This document shows, in pieces, positions 23,197 through 33,475 of a DNA stretch of 64,000 nucleotides. The position numbers were made by a program, and so were the translations under genes. Source of the stretch: Atherix ibis (lineage: Eukaryota; Arthropoda; Insecta; Diptera; Athericidae); assembly GCA_958298945.1 (NCBI GenBank), contig OY282605.1, positions 24,034,811-24,098,810 on the forward strand. Direction: 5' to 3'. Under the pieces are notes generated by a model that worked only from the letters and a program-made list of their open reading frames with translations, searched no databases and was not told the origin of the DNA. Position 1 is the stretch's first letter. Each line of letters begins with the position of its first letter.

Positions 23197-26100
23197 TTTC
23201 TCAAAATTGGTCAGAATTTATTTAAATCTTTTTTTGCCCAGCAAACTGTCGTCAGTGTACGTTGTGGACGATTTGAAAAGAAAAACAAAAACTTTTTTTA
23301 ATTGTATTTTATTTATTTTTCTAATATTAATTATTTTTTATATAAAAAAAATATTTTTTTAATTAAAAAAAAAATTATATTTAAAAAGTCTCTTGTTATT
23401 TTGTTCTTAATTAACGACTGATACGTTGAGTAAAAATATAAAAAAAAGAACCAAACTTAAAAATTTCCTTAAATTAAAAAAAAAAAAAACAAATTGAATT
23501 TTATAATAAAACTATTTTTTTTTCTGATAAAAATTTATTACAGCATAAATTTTTAAAATCACTGCCAGAAAAGTTTGAAATTGAAATTTTTTCCATCGAT
23601 CCAATATGCGAAAATGCGACTATCGACCTGAAAAAAATGTGCAAAAGTTCTATGACCGCTTATGTAATTTCATCTGGCATCGAATATTAACGCTGCTCCC
23701 CACCACAGTCCATGTACGACCATGTATGAAGTTCCTCCCCACATTTCGACATAAATCATATTTTGCTGTCTCATTTCGAACGAGTACATTTTCAGTGTAC
23801 ATGGTCGGACGGGAAGAGCTCTAGAAGTAAAAGATTTACAATAAAAAATATTAATTAAGAAAAAAATTCTGATTAGTTATTGATAAAATTAAGAAAATAA
23901 AAATGAAAGAAAATAGAAAGTAGAAATAGGAGAAAATCAAACTCAAAAGCAATTTCATAAAAATATTTTTAATCGGATTAGTCCCAAAAAATAAAATTAT
24001 TTAACAAAAAAATTTAAGAAGCTCTCTTCTTCTTTTTTTTGACTGCAATATGAGTTAAGTTGTGCTGAAAAAGTTAGTTCACTTAAAATTAAGAACTCGA
24101 CAGTCGATGGGGGATTATCTCGAAAAGAGGCTATTAAATTAAATCTGGTCAAGATGAAAAGATTTTCAATTTTTCACAAAAGGGAGGAGAGCTAAACAAT
24201 TCAGTTTAAGAAAAAAAATAAAAAAATGTCCTTAAAAATTGCATTTGTTCATATTGAATGTGTCCTTGTTGAGAGTATAAGTGCACTTGTTTTTTTTCTC
24301 TTCTATCCTTTTGATAAATCAACCAGAACTGACTGTAGCATAAGGATTTTCCGCTGGACAAATGCCAAAAAAATGAATCTGCTCGTCAAGGCCTGTAAGG
24401 AAAATTATTCTTCCATAAAAGGTAATGAAAAAAGTATTGATTCTCAACTGCAAACAACAACTACAAATGAAAATGTCAAGCCTAGAGTGCAGTCTGTGAA
24501 ATGCTTTTGTGTGCAGTTACTGCGCGCTCTGCATGCATTTGAGTAGATTTTTACTATCATCCACTTGTTCAAACTTTAGCGAATCCTTGTGAGTCATAAG
24601 AGGATTTTTTGGCTCTCAACTATTTGTTGATGTGATGATAATGATGAGAGTGTAGATGAGGGGATAAGGACGATGATGACGATGACGTTGGGGGCGCCAA
24701 CGATGACTCATTCGACCGATGTTCGCGTTTTCTTCGTAATAAAACTGCACTACCGACACTACCATCAACACAACATCGTCACCATAATGAGGCTCCTATT
24801 CCATTACGGATACGTTGATGGCTGAATGCCAGACAGGACAACAATCTCTCGGGCAGGGAGACGATGGTAAATTTCTGTCGGGCAAATAAAAAAACGCAAA
24901 CGAACAAAACTAAAGCAATAATGAAATTTTCTACTCGAGAAAAGAGGAAGGGAGGCTCTCGTTCGACTGATGGGCGACATATTCACGGCACGTTCTCGCA
25001 TGCTCCGTATTCGTGTTTATCGCCTGATACCAGACTCTATATATCCTACTCCTCCTCCTTAAAACTCTTTTTCCCACAAGTAATATTACTCGATTTATAA
25101 ATCCATCGCATGGTACGATTGCTGGTTGTATAAATGCCCGCGTGTGTATAGGGTGGAGTAGCAGCTCAACGAAAATTAGTTGGGGGATGCAGCAAAACTT
25201 GTTGTGAACAAACAATCCAGGCTGGAATATTACCACCGACTACTACAGCACACTGAATGAGTCATATTCGTATTTTCCTTATTTTAACAATTTACAATCC
25301 TATCATCACCACTACTAGCACAACACCGCAGCAAAAAAAAAACAATGTCTACTTTCGTAAATCCTGGAAAATTTTCTAGTATTAAAAGAAAAGTAAATAG
25401 TAAAAAAAAAAACAAGAAAATAATCCAGGATAGCTTAACGAAAAGGATAAAAAAAAAATTTCTATTGTTTTTATTTACCCATCGAACTAGAAATTCAGAA
25501 TAAAATTTAAAATATGGCAAAAAGAAAAGAGAAGAAAAAAAAGGATAAGTCCACACCCCTAACAGACTACTGTGACCTAGGGGATGAAGGACGCGGAAGT
25601 GGCATATCTGGTAATAAAAAGTTTGCAGTCGTAATTATGAGATTATAGGCGAATGGATCCGCAAAGGTTGCGATTTGCTTAATATTTAGTGGAAAAAATT
25701 ACAAAGCTTCGGAGCCCCCCTTTTTCCGTTTGGTCTCTTCAATTTCAACACGTTCAGACAGAGGCCAATATAGCCCCCACCCCCCACCACCCGCTCCTTT
25801 TAAACATGTCTGAATGAATGCCTACCAATGCGCATATGTACCTATGGAAAAAGGAGTATTTTTGAGTACGGTTGGGGAGAAAGGGGAGGGGTAATCATAC
25901 TATCTAGCGGAACATACTTCTAATTAGAGCAATTATGGGCAAGCTTCATTCAAAGGCCTCATTTTTCAGAGAGAAAATAAATGTTGAATGGAGTGGGTGG
26001 ACAGGGGAGGGGGGTTGTTAATTGCAGTACTCCAGTGGGGAATGGCGATGGCGATGTGGATGGGAATTTTTGTGGTGAGTGGGACATCATCCTCATACTT

Positions 26101-27460
26101 TTTTAGACTAGATATATTAACTAGCCCCACTACCACCATCATCCCCAAAGCTTTCACGGTTCTTACTGAAAATTACACAGTCTGTCATAGCGTTTCGAGA
26201 AATATGACGTTGTATTCGGGTAGGTTAGTCGTTTCGCTGAAGACCTATAATACTAGAGCGTCCACCTTCAAATCAACTTTGAAGAGTTTAACAACCTCAA
26301 TATCGATACCAACAACAGCAAATTGTCCTGTCCATACCCTATAATGAGCACACCACCTTACAAGTAAGCTCTTTAAAGCATGACTCATAACATTTGTCCG
26401 ATTAGATTAGGCAGAAAGCTCTATTGTCAATATGTATACCCCCCTCTCCCCACCCTATTTATGGTAGGAACGTTTTTTTTATTCTTTCTGAATTTTTTTT
26501 CTGTTTGATTTGATTTTTTTTTATCAATTTTCTAATACGCACAATAAGCTTAAATTTAATTCATGCGTGCTTAAGTATTTGAAAATAATGCACATTCCAC
26601 AATTTACCTATAATATATAGTGGCTACGAATGGGTGGACGGGGGAGGGGCACATAAAAACCCTTTTCGAATGGGATTTTCCAATTGGAAATGATAGAGCA
26701 GGTCTCTGGCATATTAGTCATTCGTCAAGTTTCGTGTAACATTAAAATGAGGGTCTTCAACTTCGCGGTGTTTCTGAAAAGTTAACTCAGCAATAAAATT
26801 AAACCCTTAAAGGCAATATCATTGAACTGTTGGTAGAACTGTAACAATTATATATGTATTTACTTGCATTTATCTGATTGTGAATGAATAATTTGGATTT
26901 AATCAATAAATAAATTGATGTGCGCTTGTTCGTTCGTTCGCTCTTTTGTAAAAGCGTCTCCTCAATCGTATTGGAGAAAAGTTTATGGCGAATTTGTTTC
27001 CATGTCAACCGAATTCTTTCGGTTAATAATTTTGTTTTTTTATTAGTTTTGTAATTATTTATTGTTTTCTTTTAGAAAAACTTTCGTTTGTAGGTAAATA
27101 GAAAAATAGAAAAAGAGGAGATTTCTGAACACTTGTAATAACAGAAAATTCAAAATATTATCAGTTTTTTTTTTCAATTTATATTTTCTTAATTTAGTAA
27201 AGATCTGAATCAGAGAAGGAGGAGAAGAGAAGAGACGTTTCGGAATATTATGAACATTTAAACGTTTACAAGGATATTCTTTAAAATACCGCGTTATTCA
27301 TTTTGCCGTTCGGAAACTATAAAATTTTAATTAAGCAATTTGTTCACACAAATATATCAATTAAGATCAAAATTATTTAAATTAAAGTTTGTCATTTTAT
27401 AAAAAAATACTTAAATTTTTTAAAACTACAATTCTGCTGTAACTACAATACATTTTACGA
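23197..27460. other. Unique DNA, no recognised gene
   Basis: AT-rich at both ends and less AT-rich at about 24500-26400. Open frames here (plus 24226-24546, 106 codons; plus 25988-26344, 118 codons; overlapping frames around 24804-25236) match no family I recognise. One 107-base segment (26257-26363) has a possible acceptor CTAG before it and a strong donor-like GTAAGC after it. It reads through as a 35-residue peptide in one frame, so it could be a small internal exon, but one segment is not enough for a call. This is one of the longer stretches without recognisable transposon sequence. Confidence 0.4.
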
Positions 27461-27464
27461 TTCA

Positions 27465-28079
27465 AGAGAAGAACTCTCTGAAAAAAGCAGTGGGGCTCAT
27501 TTTTTGCTCATTGACCATAAAATGGCTGTCTGGTATGCATTTTTGCCGAAAGGTGTCATTGGCCTGTATTTCTTTGAAAATGGAAAAGTAGAGAACACTA
27601 CTGTCCATGCAGCTTTTTTTTTGCCGAAACCTAAAGATTTTATTTTGAACCATATGTGAAACGGCGCCACAAGCCACAACACGTGATAACAATGTAGATT
27701 TTATTGCGTAAAATATAAAACAGCGCCACAAGCCACAACACGTGATAAAAATGTTTATTTTGTTGCGCAAAAAATAAAACGGCACCACAAGCCACAAAAC
27801 GTGATAAAAATGCTGATTTTATTGTGCAAAAAATAAAACGGCGCCACAAGCCCTAAAACGTAATAAAAACTTTTGATTTTATTGCGCAAAAAATAAAACG
27901 GCGCCACAAGCCCTAAAACGTAATAAAAATTTTGATTTTATTGGGCAAAAAATAAAACTGCGCCACAAGCCACAAAACGTGATAAAAATTTTGATTTTAT
28001 TGCGCAAAAAATAAAACTGCGCCACAAGCCACAAAACGAGATAAAAATTTTGATTTTATTGCGCAAAAAGTTCTTAAGA
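27465..28079 (+). repeat. IR-1 interspersed repeat, copy a (left part)
   Basis: IR-1 is my label for a dispersed, apparently non-coding repeat of up to about 1 kb with five copies in this window. Copy a aligns with copy d (41.5-42.5 kb, opposite strand) through TTTCTTTGAAAATG near 27570 and AAAGATTTTATTTTGAACCA near 27630. It then enters the 60-bp array, which is an expansion of the next IR-1 segment, and continues after the group C mariner at 29379. No open frame is shared between copies. Confidence 0.75.
27655..28076. repeat. 60-bp tandem array (7 copies) inside IR-1 copy a
   Basis: Seven copies of a unit of about 60 bp starting GGCGCCACAAGCCACAAAAC, followed by GTGATAAAAATTTTGATTTT and ATTGCGCAAAAAATAAAAC. 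The unit corresponds to a single-copy segment of IR-1 copy e (about 52000-52045, CACTCAACATGACAAATTTT and following). Minus-strand open frames (27462-27849) rich in SRVVACGAV and similar are translations of this repeat and not genes. Confidence 0.9.
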
Positions 28080-28249
28080 TACGAGGGTCGTTCAATAAGT
28101 CCTTAGAAAATCCGAGAAATTGCGCTTGTAGTGTCGGTAAAGATATTTTTTTGTAAGTAGCATTATCGACAGGAAAGATGTTAAAATTTCATAGCGTAGG
28201 TCAATTTCTATCGTCGATTAAAGTTAACGACATTTATTTGTGCATAACA

Positions 28250-29357
28250 ATGGAAAAAAGCGAGCTTAGGGCTGTCATCAAATATCTCCATTTGAAAGGC
28301 TTAAGCCCGAAAGAAATCAAAGCCGAGTTGGATGCAGTTCATGGCACATCTGCACCTGTGTTTGCGACGGTTAACAATTGGGTGAATGAATTTAAACGTG
28401 GCCGTTCATCCACGAAAGATGAACATCGTTCAGCACGCCCACTTGAGGTGTCTACTCCTGAAATCATCGACAAAATCCACGATCTGATTTTGAACGATCG
28501 GCGAATTAAAGTGCGCGAATTAGTTGAGGCCACGGGCATATCACAAGGTACAGTCGCTTCAATTTTGCATGAAAAATTGTCTGTGAAAAAAATTTCTCAG
28601 AGGAGAATAAGCGCAATCGTGCAGTGGACTCTGAGGCTATGTTGGCACTCTTTCATCGCAATCCTGTCGAATTCCTTCGTCGATATGTCACTGTGGACGA
28701 AACCTGGCTACACTACTACACTCCAGAAATGAAGAGACAGTCATCACAGTGGATTTTCAAGGGTGAACGGGCTCCAAAGAAGGCAAAAACTGTGCCCTCG
28801 GCCGGCAAGGTGATGGCCACGGTCTTTTGGGATTCGCAGGGCATCATTTTTATCGACTACTTGGAAAAAGGAAAAACAATAACAGGAGCGTATTACGCGT
28901 CGTTATTGCAACGGGTGAGCGAGGAAATCAAAGAGAAACGCCCCCATCTGAAGAAGAAAAAAATCCTCTTGCATCAGGACAATGCGCGTGATGCTGCAAC
29001 AATTCCATTCTCAATTCCACAATTTTTGGCGCTGTTTCCATGGCCAAAATTGTGGAATTGAGAATGGAATTGTTGCAGCATCCCGCTTATTCACCAGATT
29101 TGGCCCGGAGTGACTATTTTCTTTTCCCCAATCTGAAGAAATGGCTTGGCGGACGACGGTTCACTTCCAACGAGGACGTCATTGCTCAAACGGATGAGTA
29201 TTTTGCAGAACTTCCGAAATCCTATTTTTTGGACGGGATAAAAATTTTGGAAAAACTGTTGGAAAAGTGTATAGAGCTAAAAGGAGATTTATCAAGTGTT
29301 TGTTGGAAAAAAAAATTTCTTTTTTTTAAAAAACAGTTTTTTTCCATCTTTTTCTAA
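28250..29357 (+). pseudogene. Mariner group C transposase, broken by frameshifts and an inverted duplication
   Basis: The start at 28250 (MEKSELRAVIKYLHLKGLS) fits the family. Earlier in-frame Met codons lie in the leader. Order: N-terminal helix-turn-helix (to about 28590, GTVASILHEKL); a frameshifted stretch near 28600-28640; first catalytic Asp in VTVDETWLHYY (about 28690); WIFKGERAPKKAKT; VMATVFWDSQG; second Asp in LLHQDNA (about 28978). The next residues are replaced by an inverted copy of downstream sequence (28990-29026), which adds foreign codons and a stop. The frame recovers at 29040 with AKIVELRMELLQHPAYSPDL and the third Asp in RSDYF. The C terminus KCIELKGD is followed by a frame-shifted tail. 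Inactive. Confidence 0.93.
28990..29082. repeat. 37-bp perfect inverted repeat inside the group C transposase
   Basis: 28990-29026 is the exact reverse complement of 29046-29082, with a 19-base spacer. The right arm encodes normal family sequence (KIVELRMELLQHP). The left arm replaces the expected residues after HQDNA. So the right arm is the template and the left arm the inverted copy. Confidence 0.95.
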
Positions 29358-29380
29358 GGACCTATTGAACGACCCTCGTA

Positions 29381-29630
29381 GCATAACTTCGGGATTTGGT
29401 GCCATCAAATTGACACTGTAAAAACTATTAAAAATCACCTCAAAAAAATTGAGTCCTACAAGAAGTATCGTAAGAATCTTATAAATATTATATATTTTCT
29501 ATATAATAACAAGGTCAAAGCAATAGAATAAAATATATTTGATTAAAATATAAATTTTGCATGTATTTTAATTAAGTTTATTTTCCGAAGCACAAATTGG
29601 ATAGTCTCTTACAAACGTCTATTAAAGATA
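29381..29630 (+). repeat. IR-1 copy a (right part, after the group C mariner)
   Basis: Continues the IR-1 alignment interrupted by the mariner: GCATAACTTCGGGATTTGGT matches GCATAATTTCGTGGTTTGGT of the copy d unit (read on the minus strand). ATTAAAAATCACCTCAAAAA and GAGTCCTACAAGAAG match the other copies. It ends with TTTTCCGAAGCACAAATTGG, the block seen near the end of the other copies. Confidence 0.8.
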
Positions 29631-29689
29631 TTATGTGCACTGTAATTTTTTCTTAATTTCATTTAAGGAGTACATCAAATATTAATTTT

Positions 29690-29985
29690 TTTTAAATAAT
29701 CCTTGAACTTCAGAGCATTTAAAACCCAACATCCGTCAAGTAATACCCAAATTACAGCGCGAAATGTCCAAAAAGTCATTAAAAATCACCTCAAAAGGTT
29801 CGAGTCCTGCTAAAAGTTTAGTTACACCCACTTTTAAAATTTTATATTCTATACCTAATATTAAGATCTAAAAGCAATAAAATGAAATAAAAATTTAAAG
29901 TATTTTTTATTTAATTTTACTTTCCGAAGTTCAAATTGGATAACACCTTTAATATGAGCGCTTTTTACAGCCTAAATAGCCGCTG
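29690..29985 (+). repeat. IR-1 copy b (3' part only)
   Basis: Begins near AGAGCATTTAAAACCCAACA, then CCGTCAAGTAATACCCAAAT, TTAAAAATCACCTCAAAAGG, GAGTCCTGC, and ends after TTTCCGAAGTTCAAATTGGA. All blocks occur in the same order in copies c and e. It lies immediately downstream of copy a in the same orientation, so the pair may be a local duplication. Confidence 0.8.
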
Positions 29986-29989
29986 CAGC

Positions 29990-31169
29990 CCGGATCTGTC
30001 AGATGAGAACTTTGCGTCTTTTTCAATTTTTCGCTATAATTACCTTTTGTCTTTAAGCAAAAACTGATTTTAAATTCATTATAAAACTCAATACTCCTCA
30101 TTTTAGCGATAACTAAAAAATTTTCTACGTAAACAAGTATTTTTTGTGGTAATTTAATTAAAAATGAATTTTATTAAAAATCTGAAATTGAAGTGTGCTT
30201 CTTTTGACTTTACTTTCCGATCTACAAATTAGGTAACCCTTGATTAATATCGATTTTATGAAAAAAATATTGTGTTTTCTGTCCTGCACTTTGCTATGAT
30301 TTAAAATCATTCAAATTTTTTAATAAAGTTTTTTTTTATTGATTTTTTTATGATTATATAATATTAAAATTTTAAATGCGTTCTATTTTAATAAAAATTC
30401 AATCTTTTAATATAAATAATCCAAAGCCTTATTGCACATCAATCATTTCCACCATTTCTTTAAAAATAACTTAGAACTTTTTTATTTTCAGCAAAAGTCA
30501 ACAAAAAAAAATTTAATAAACTTTATTTTGTAATGTTAGAAAACACATAACTTTTGTCCTTGTGTCACGAACGGAAAAACGATTGAAAATAAAAATAAAT
30601 TGTATTATAAATGCTATTGAAGGATATTTTTATGTTAGCATAAATAAAAATAAAAATAGAAATTCTCTAATAAAATCACTATTGTTGTTAGACGATTATT
30701 TTCAGTTTGGTAAATCGATAGGATTCGGTTCACGGTAAGGCTGTGCACGATTTTTTCCTGCAAATGGTTCGCTGTCAAATCGGTTTATTTCCACGAACAT
30801 TTCGCCGGCATATTAAACACTGATCGTGCGATTGTACGATGTTTGCACGTGGACGAGCAATTTTTGCGCATCGTTTATTTGGACATTTGACAGTTTTGTT
30901 TCTGTATTTTTATATATGATAAAGTTTATTTAATTGTATGACTTTAATATTTATTATTTATAATTTTCAGCTATTTTGATTTATGCAAAGTGAAGGTTGC
31001 CTAATGAAATTTTTTTTTAAAAAAAGTTTAAAAAAAACTAGTCTATTGTACTTGACCGATGAATGTATATTGTTGCAAGTATTAACTAATTTAATATTTT
31101 ATGTAAAATTTGTTATAGTTGATATAAAAAATTAAAAATTTTAATTTTAATAATTAAAAATAGAATAAA
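29990..31169. other. AT-rich non-genic stretch
   Basis: An echo of the IR-1 3' end occurs near 30215 (TTTCCGATCTACAAATTAGG). A GC-richer patch of about 180 bases (30720-30900) has 9-base inverted motifs CTGTCAAAT and ATTTGACAG near its edges. Otherwise I see nothing recognisable. Confidence 0.5.
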
Positions 31170-31375
31170 AACTAACTTGTTAGCGTGCTGGACTACTATT
31201 CAAGGGGTTGTGGGCTCCAGTCCTAAGTCCCAAAAACTACTCTCCTTTTCAATCTAATTAAATTTTCTTATCCCAATTATCTCTTGTCGCCAAATGCACT
31301 TTAGTGTCGTGGAGCTTAGAATATACATTTTACTACTAATATTACTTGAAATCATAACAAACAAACAAAAATAAT
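31170..31375 (+). mobile_element. Possible tRNA-derived SINE
   Basis: TAGCGTGCTGG (31181) resembles an RNA polymerase III A box and GGCTCCAGTCC (31213) resembles a B box with two differences, at tRNA-like spacing of about 22 bases. The text around them (GCTGGACTACTATTCAAGGG) looks like a tRNA-related head. The remaining 150 bases or so are unrelated and end in an A-rich tail with CAAACAAACAAAAAT. I did not find a clear target duplication. It could instead be a tRNA pseudogene. Confidence 0.45.
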
Positions 31376-31744
31376 GAAATATTAATGCTGATATTAATAT
31401 TGAATTGAATGTTTAAATGTTTACTAAAATAAATAACGGAATGTGAAAACGTCATTCATAATATAAAATAAATAAAATAAGTACAAAAGCGACCAACTAG
31501 AGAATGGCATCAATAAAAAATGCACAAATCGTTTAGACGATCAAAAATATATTTTTTTGCAGATGCTCATTCAAGTGATTACATCTATAATTAGATTGGT
31601 CGTGCAATGCACGAGTTTTGTTTGCGGGTAACATGCACAATCCCTCCATGCATGCACAAAATGCGTACGTGTCAGACGAGCAAAAAAGGTGAGATTTTAC
31701 ATTTAAATCCTGTATTCTAAATAACGCCATCCTACGAACAAAAT
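31376..31744. other. AT-rich stretch before the LINE fragment
   Basis: No recognised gene. A minus-strand 65-codon frame (31533-31730) is unassigned. Confidence 0.5.
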
Positions 31745-32254
31745 ATTTCCCAATTCTCTAGAAATCTGCCCTAAACCCAATAAACCAATAAACCGCCCCA
31801 CTTTCTATAGAACAATAAATCTCCTCCCAATCCCTTCAAAAATCTTTGAAAAAATAGTCCTCCGCCGCATACTATCCCTACTCGAATCTTTAAATTTAAT
31901 TCCTATTCATCAATTCGGTTTCCGCTCCGAATACTCCACTACCCAGCAGTGTCATCGTCGATTTCATTGCATCTTGTTTAGAAAAATATAATACTGTTCC
32001 GGTGTGTTTCTTGAGATAAGTCAGAGTTTGCCACCCAGGCTTACTCTGGAAACTCAAAAGGATTCTTTCTTCTACATATTTCCTAGTCCTAAAACCATTC
32101 CTTTCTAACTGACACTTTCAAGTAAACGAATCAAATGAACTCTCCACTATCTCTCCGAAATTGGCTGATGTTCCACAGGGTAGTATACTTGGACCCATCC
32201 TATACAACATTTACACATCCGATATCCCAATCTATCCTAATAACTTTTTTGCTA
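31745..32254 (+). pseudogene. LINE (jockey-like) reverse transcriptase fragment, left part
   Basis: Degenerate non-LTR retrotransposon reverse transcriptase. Near 31797-31945 one frame reads YRTINLLPIPSKIFEKIVLR and then IPIHQFGFRSEYSTTQQCHR. These are the conserved early RT blocks of the jockey clade (usual form YRPISLLP..SK.FEK and HQFGFR..HST). After a broken stretch, 32161-32235 reads ADVPQGSILGPILYNIYTSD, the PQGS.LGP.LYN..TSD block. Sequence between the blocks is frameshifted and shortened. The fragment is cut by a group B mariner at the TA at 32253. Confidence 0.88.
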
Positions 32255-33435
32255 CCAGGTGTTTAAGCATATTAAGCTACCATGGGCACGCCATACTTTT
32301 TTTTATGAGTTTGACATCTGTCAACATTAATCAGTGCACATTGTCAGCAATTTCGTACAACAACATACATTTTTCCTTATGCTAATCATGTCTACTTTTG
32401 TGCCAGAAAAATAGCATATACGGGAAGCTCTGCTTTTCTGCTTTAATTTGAAGAAATCGGCTGCCGAATCGCATCGAATGCTTATGGACGCCTATGGTGA
32501 CAGTGCTTTATCGGAAACAACGTGCCGAGATTAGTTTCGTCGGTTCAAAGACGGCAATTTTGACTTGTGGGACAAAAAGTGTGAAAATCGGTCTAGGAAG
32601 GTTGAGGACCATGAATTGCAGGCTCTTCTGGACGAAGACGATACCCAATTGCAAAAAATGGTCGCGGAGCAATTGGGTGTTTGTTACTCAACCAGCCACT
32701 TCCTTGCGTCTGCGTGCCATGTGGAAGATTGAAAAGATCGGAAAATGGGTGCCGCATGAATTGAACGATAGGCAGATGGAGCGACGCCAAAACACATGCG
32801 AAATCTTTGGATAGTGACAGGCGATGAGAAGTGGATATATTTCGAGAATTCTAAACGTAAGAAATCGTGGGTTGGTTCCGGCCAACCATCAACATCTTCC
32901 CCAACACCAAATTGTTTCGGACGGAAGACGATGCTGTGCGCTTGGTGGGATCAGCAGGGTATCGTGTACTATGAGATGTTGAAACCTGGTGAAACTGTCA
33001 ATGCCCACCGCTACCACCAACAATTGATCAAATTGCACCGTGTTCTGCCTGAAAAAAGGACGGATTTTTCACCATCGCATACGTCAAAAATGGTCCGAAA
33101 CTACTTGGAGACACTCAACTGGAAGGTGCTACCCCACCCTGCTTATTCACTAGACCTGGCCTCCTCCGACTACCACCCGTTTTCGTCGATGGGCCATGCG
33201 CTCGCTGAGCAGCACTTCGATTTTTACGAAGACGTCCGAAAATGTCTTGATGAGTGGTTTGCCTCGAAAGAGAAGGCAGTTTTTTTTTGGCGCGGTATCC
33301 ACAAATTGCCCGAGAGATGGGAAAAATGTCTAGCTAGAGAGGGCAAGTACTTTGAATAAATTTGTTTTTCCCTTTCTATGAGAAAAACATTTTTTTTTTG
33401 ACTAAAAAACAGCGGATTTAAGCTTATACACCTGG
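32255..33435 (+). mobile_element. Mariner group B (Mos1-like), copy 2
   Basis: A 1,181-bp mariner of the same group as the nested element at 5.0-6.3 kb. Terminal inverted repeats: CCAGGTGTTTAAGCATATTA at the left and the inverse of CCAGGTGTATAAGCTTAAAT at the right, with TA flanks (32253-32254, 33436-33437). It is about 100 bases shorter than a full-length copy. It inserted into the LINE reverse transcriptase fragment, which continues after 33437. Confidence 0.95.
32388..33359 (+). pseudogene. Mos1-like mariner transposase, broken (copy 2)
   Basis: The natural start MSTFVPEK at 32388 runs into a stop at codon 9. Good family sequence resumes at LKKSAAESHRMLMDAYGDS (about 32450). Frame changes follow near 32535 and 32680. 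The linker WVPHELNDRQMERRQNT is clear. A deletion joins CEIFG to IVTGDEKW, the first catalytic Asp. CWWDQQGIVYYEMLKPGETV follows. A second deletion removes the HDN block with the second catalytic Asp (EKRTDF is followed directly by SPSHTSKMV). The third-Asp block reads SLDLASSDYH. The C terminus is ERWEKCLAREGKYFE. More decayed than copy 1, and inactive. Confidence 0.93.
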
Positions 33436-33437
33436 TA

Positions 33438-33475
33438 ATGGTATTTTTCTTATATAATATAAAATGGCAAACATT
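33438..33475 (+). pseudogene. LINE reverse transcriptase fragment, right part
   Basis: Joining the flanks of the group B insertion at a single TA gives PIYPNNFFANGIFLI in frame with the left part. This occupies the place where jockey-type enzymes have the catalytic FADD box. FANG in place of FADD would mean that the catalytic aspartates are lost. The frame stops soon after. The short match makes this tentative. Confidence 0.5.

Larger units (their letters stand above)
28082..29378 (+). mobile_element. Mariner group C, near full length
   Basis: A 1,297-bp mariner with well-matched terminal inverted repeats. The left end starts CGAGGGTCGTTCAATAAGTC and the right end is the inverse of CGAGGGTCGTTCAATAGGTC. 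TA flanks are at 28080-28081 and 29379-29380. It sits inside IR-1 copy a, a few bases after the 60-bp array. The terminal repeats and protein differ from groups A and B. The protein recalls the Himar/irritans side of the family, but I cannot fix the subfamily. Confidence 0.95.

Noticed and set aside
26257..26363. Candidate small exon (CTAG acceptor, GTAAGC donor, open for 35 codons)
   Set aside because: Such pairs arise by chance, no matching exons or known protein similarity were found, and no branch site or coding context could be judged. Recorded for checking with RNA data only.
27462..27849. Minus-strand frames of 61-111 codons rich in SRVVACGA
   Set aside because: They are translations of the 60-bp array within IR-1 copy a.
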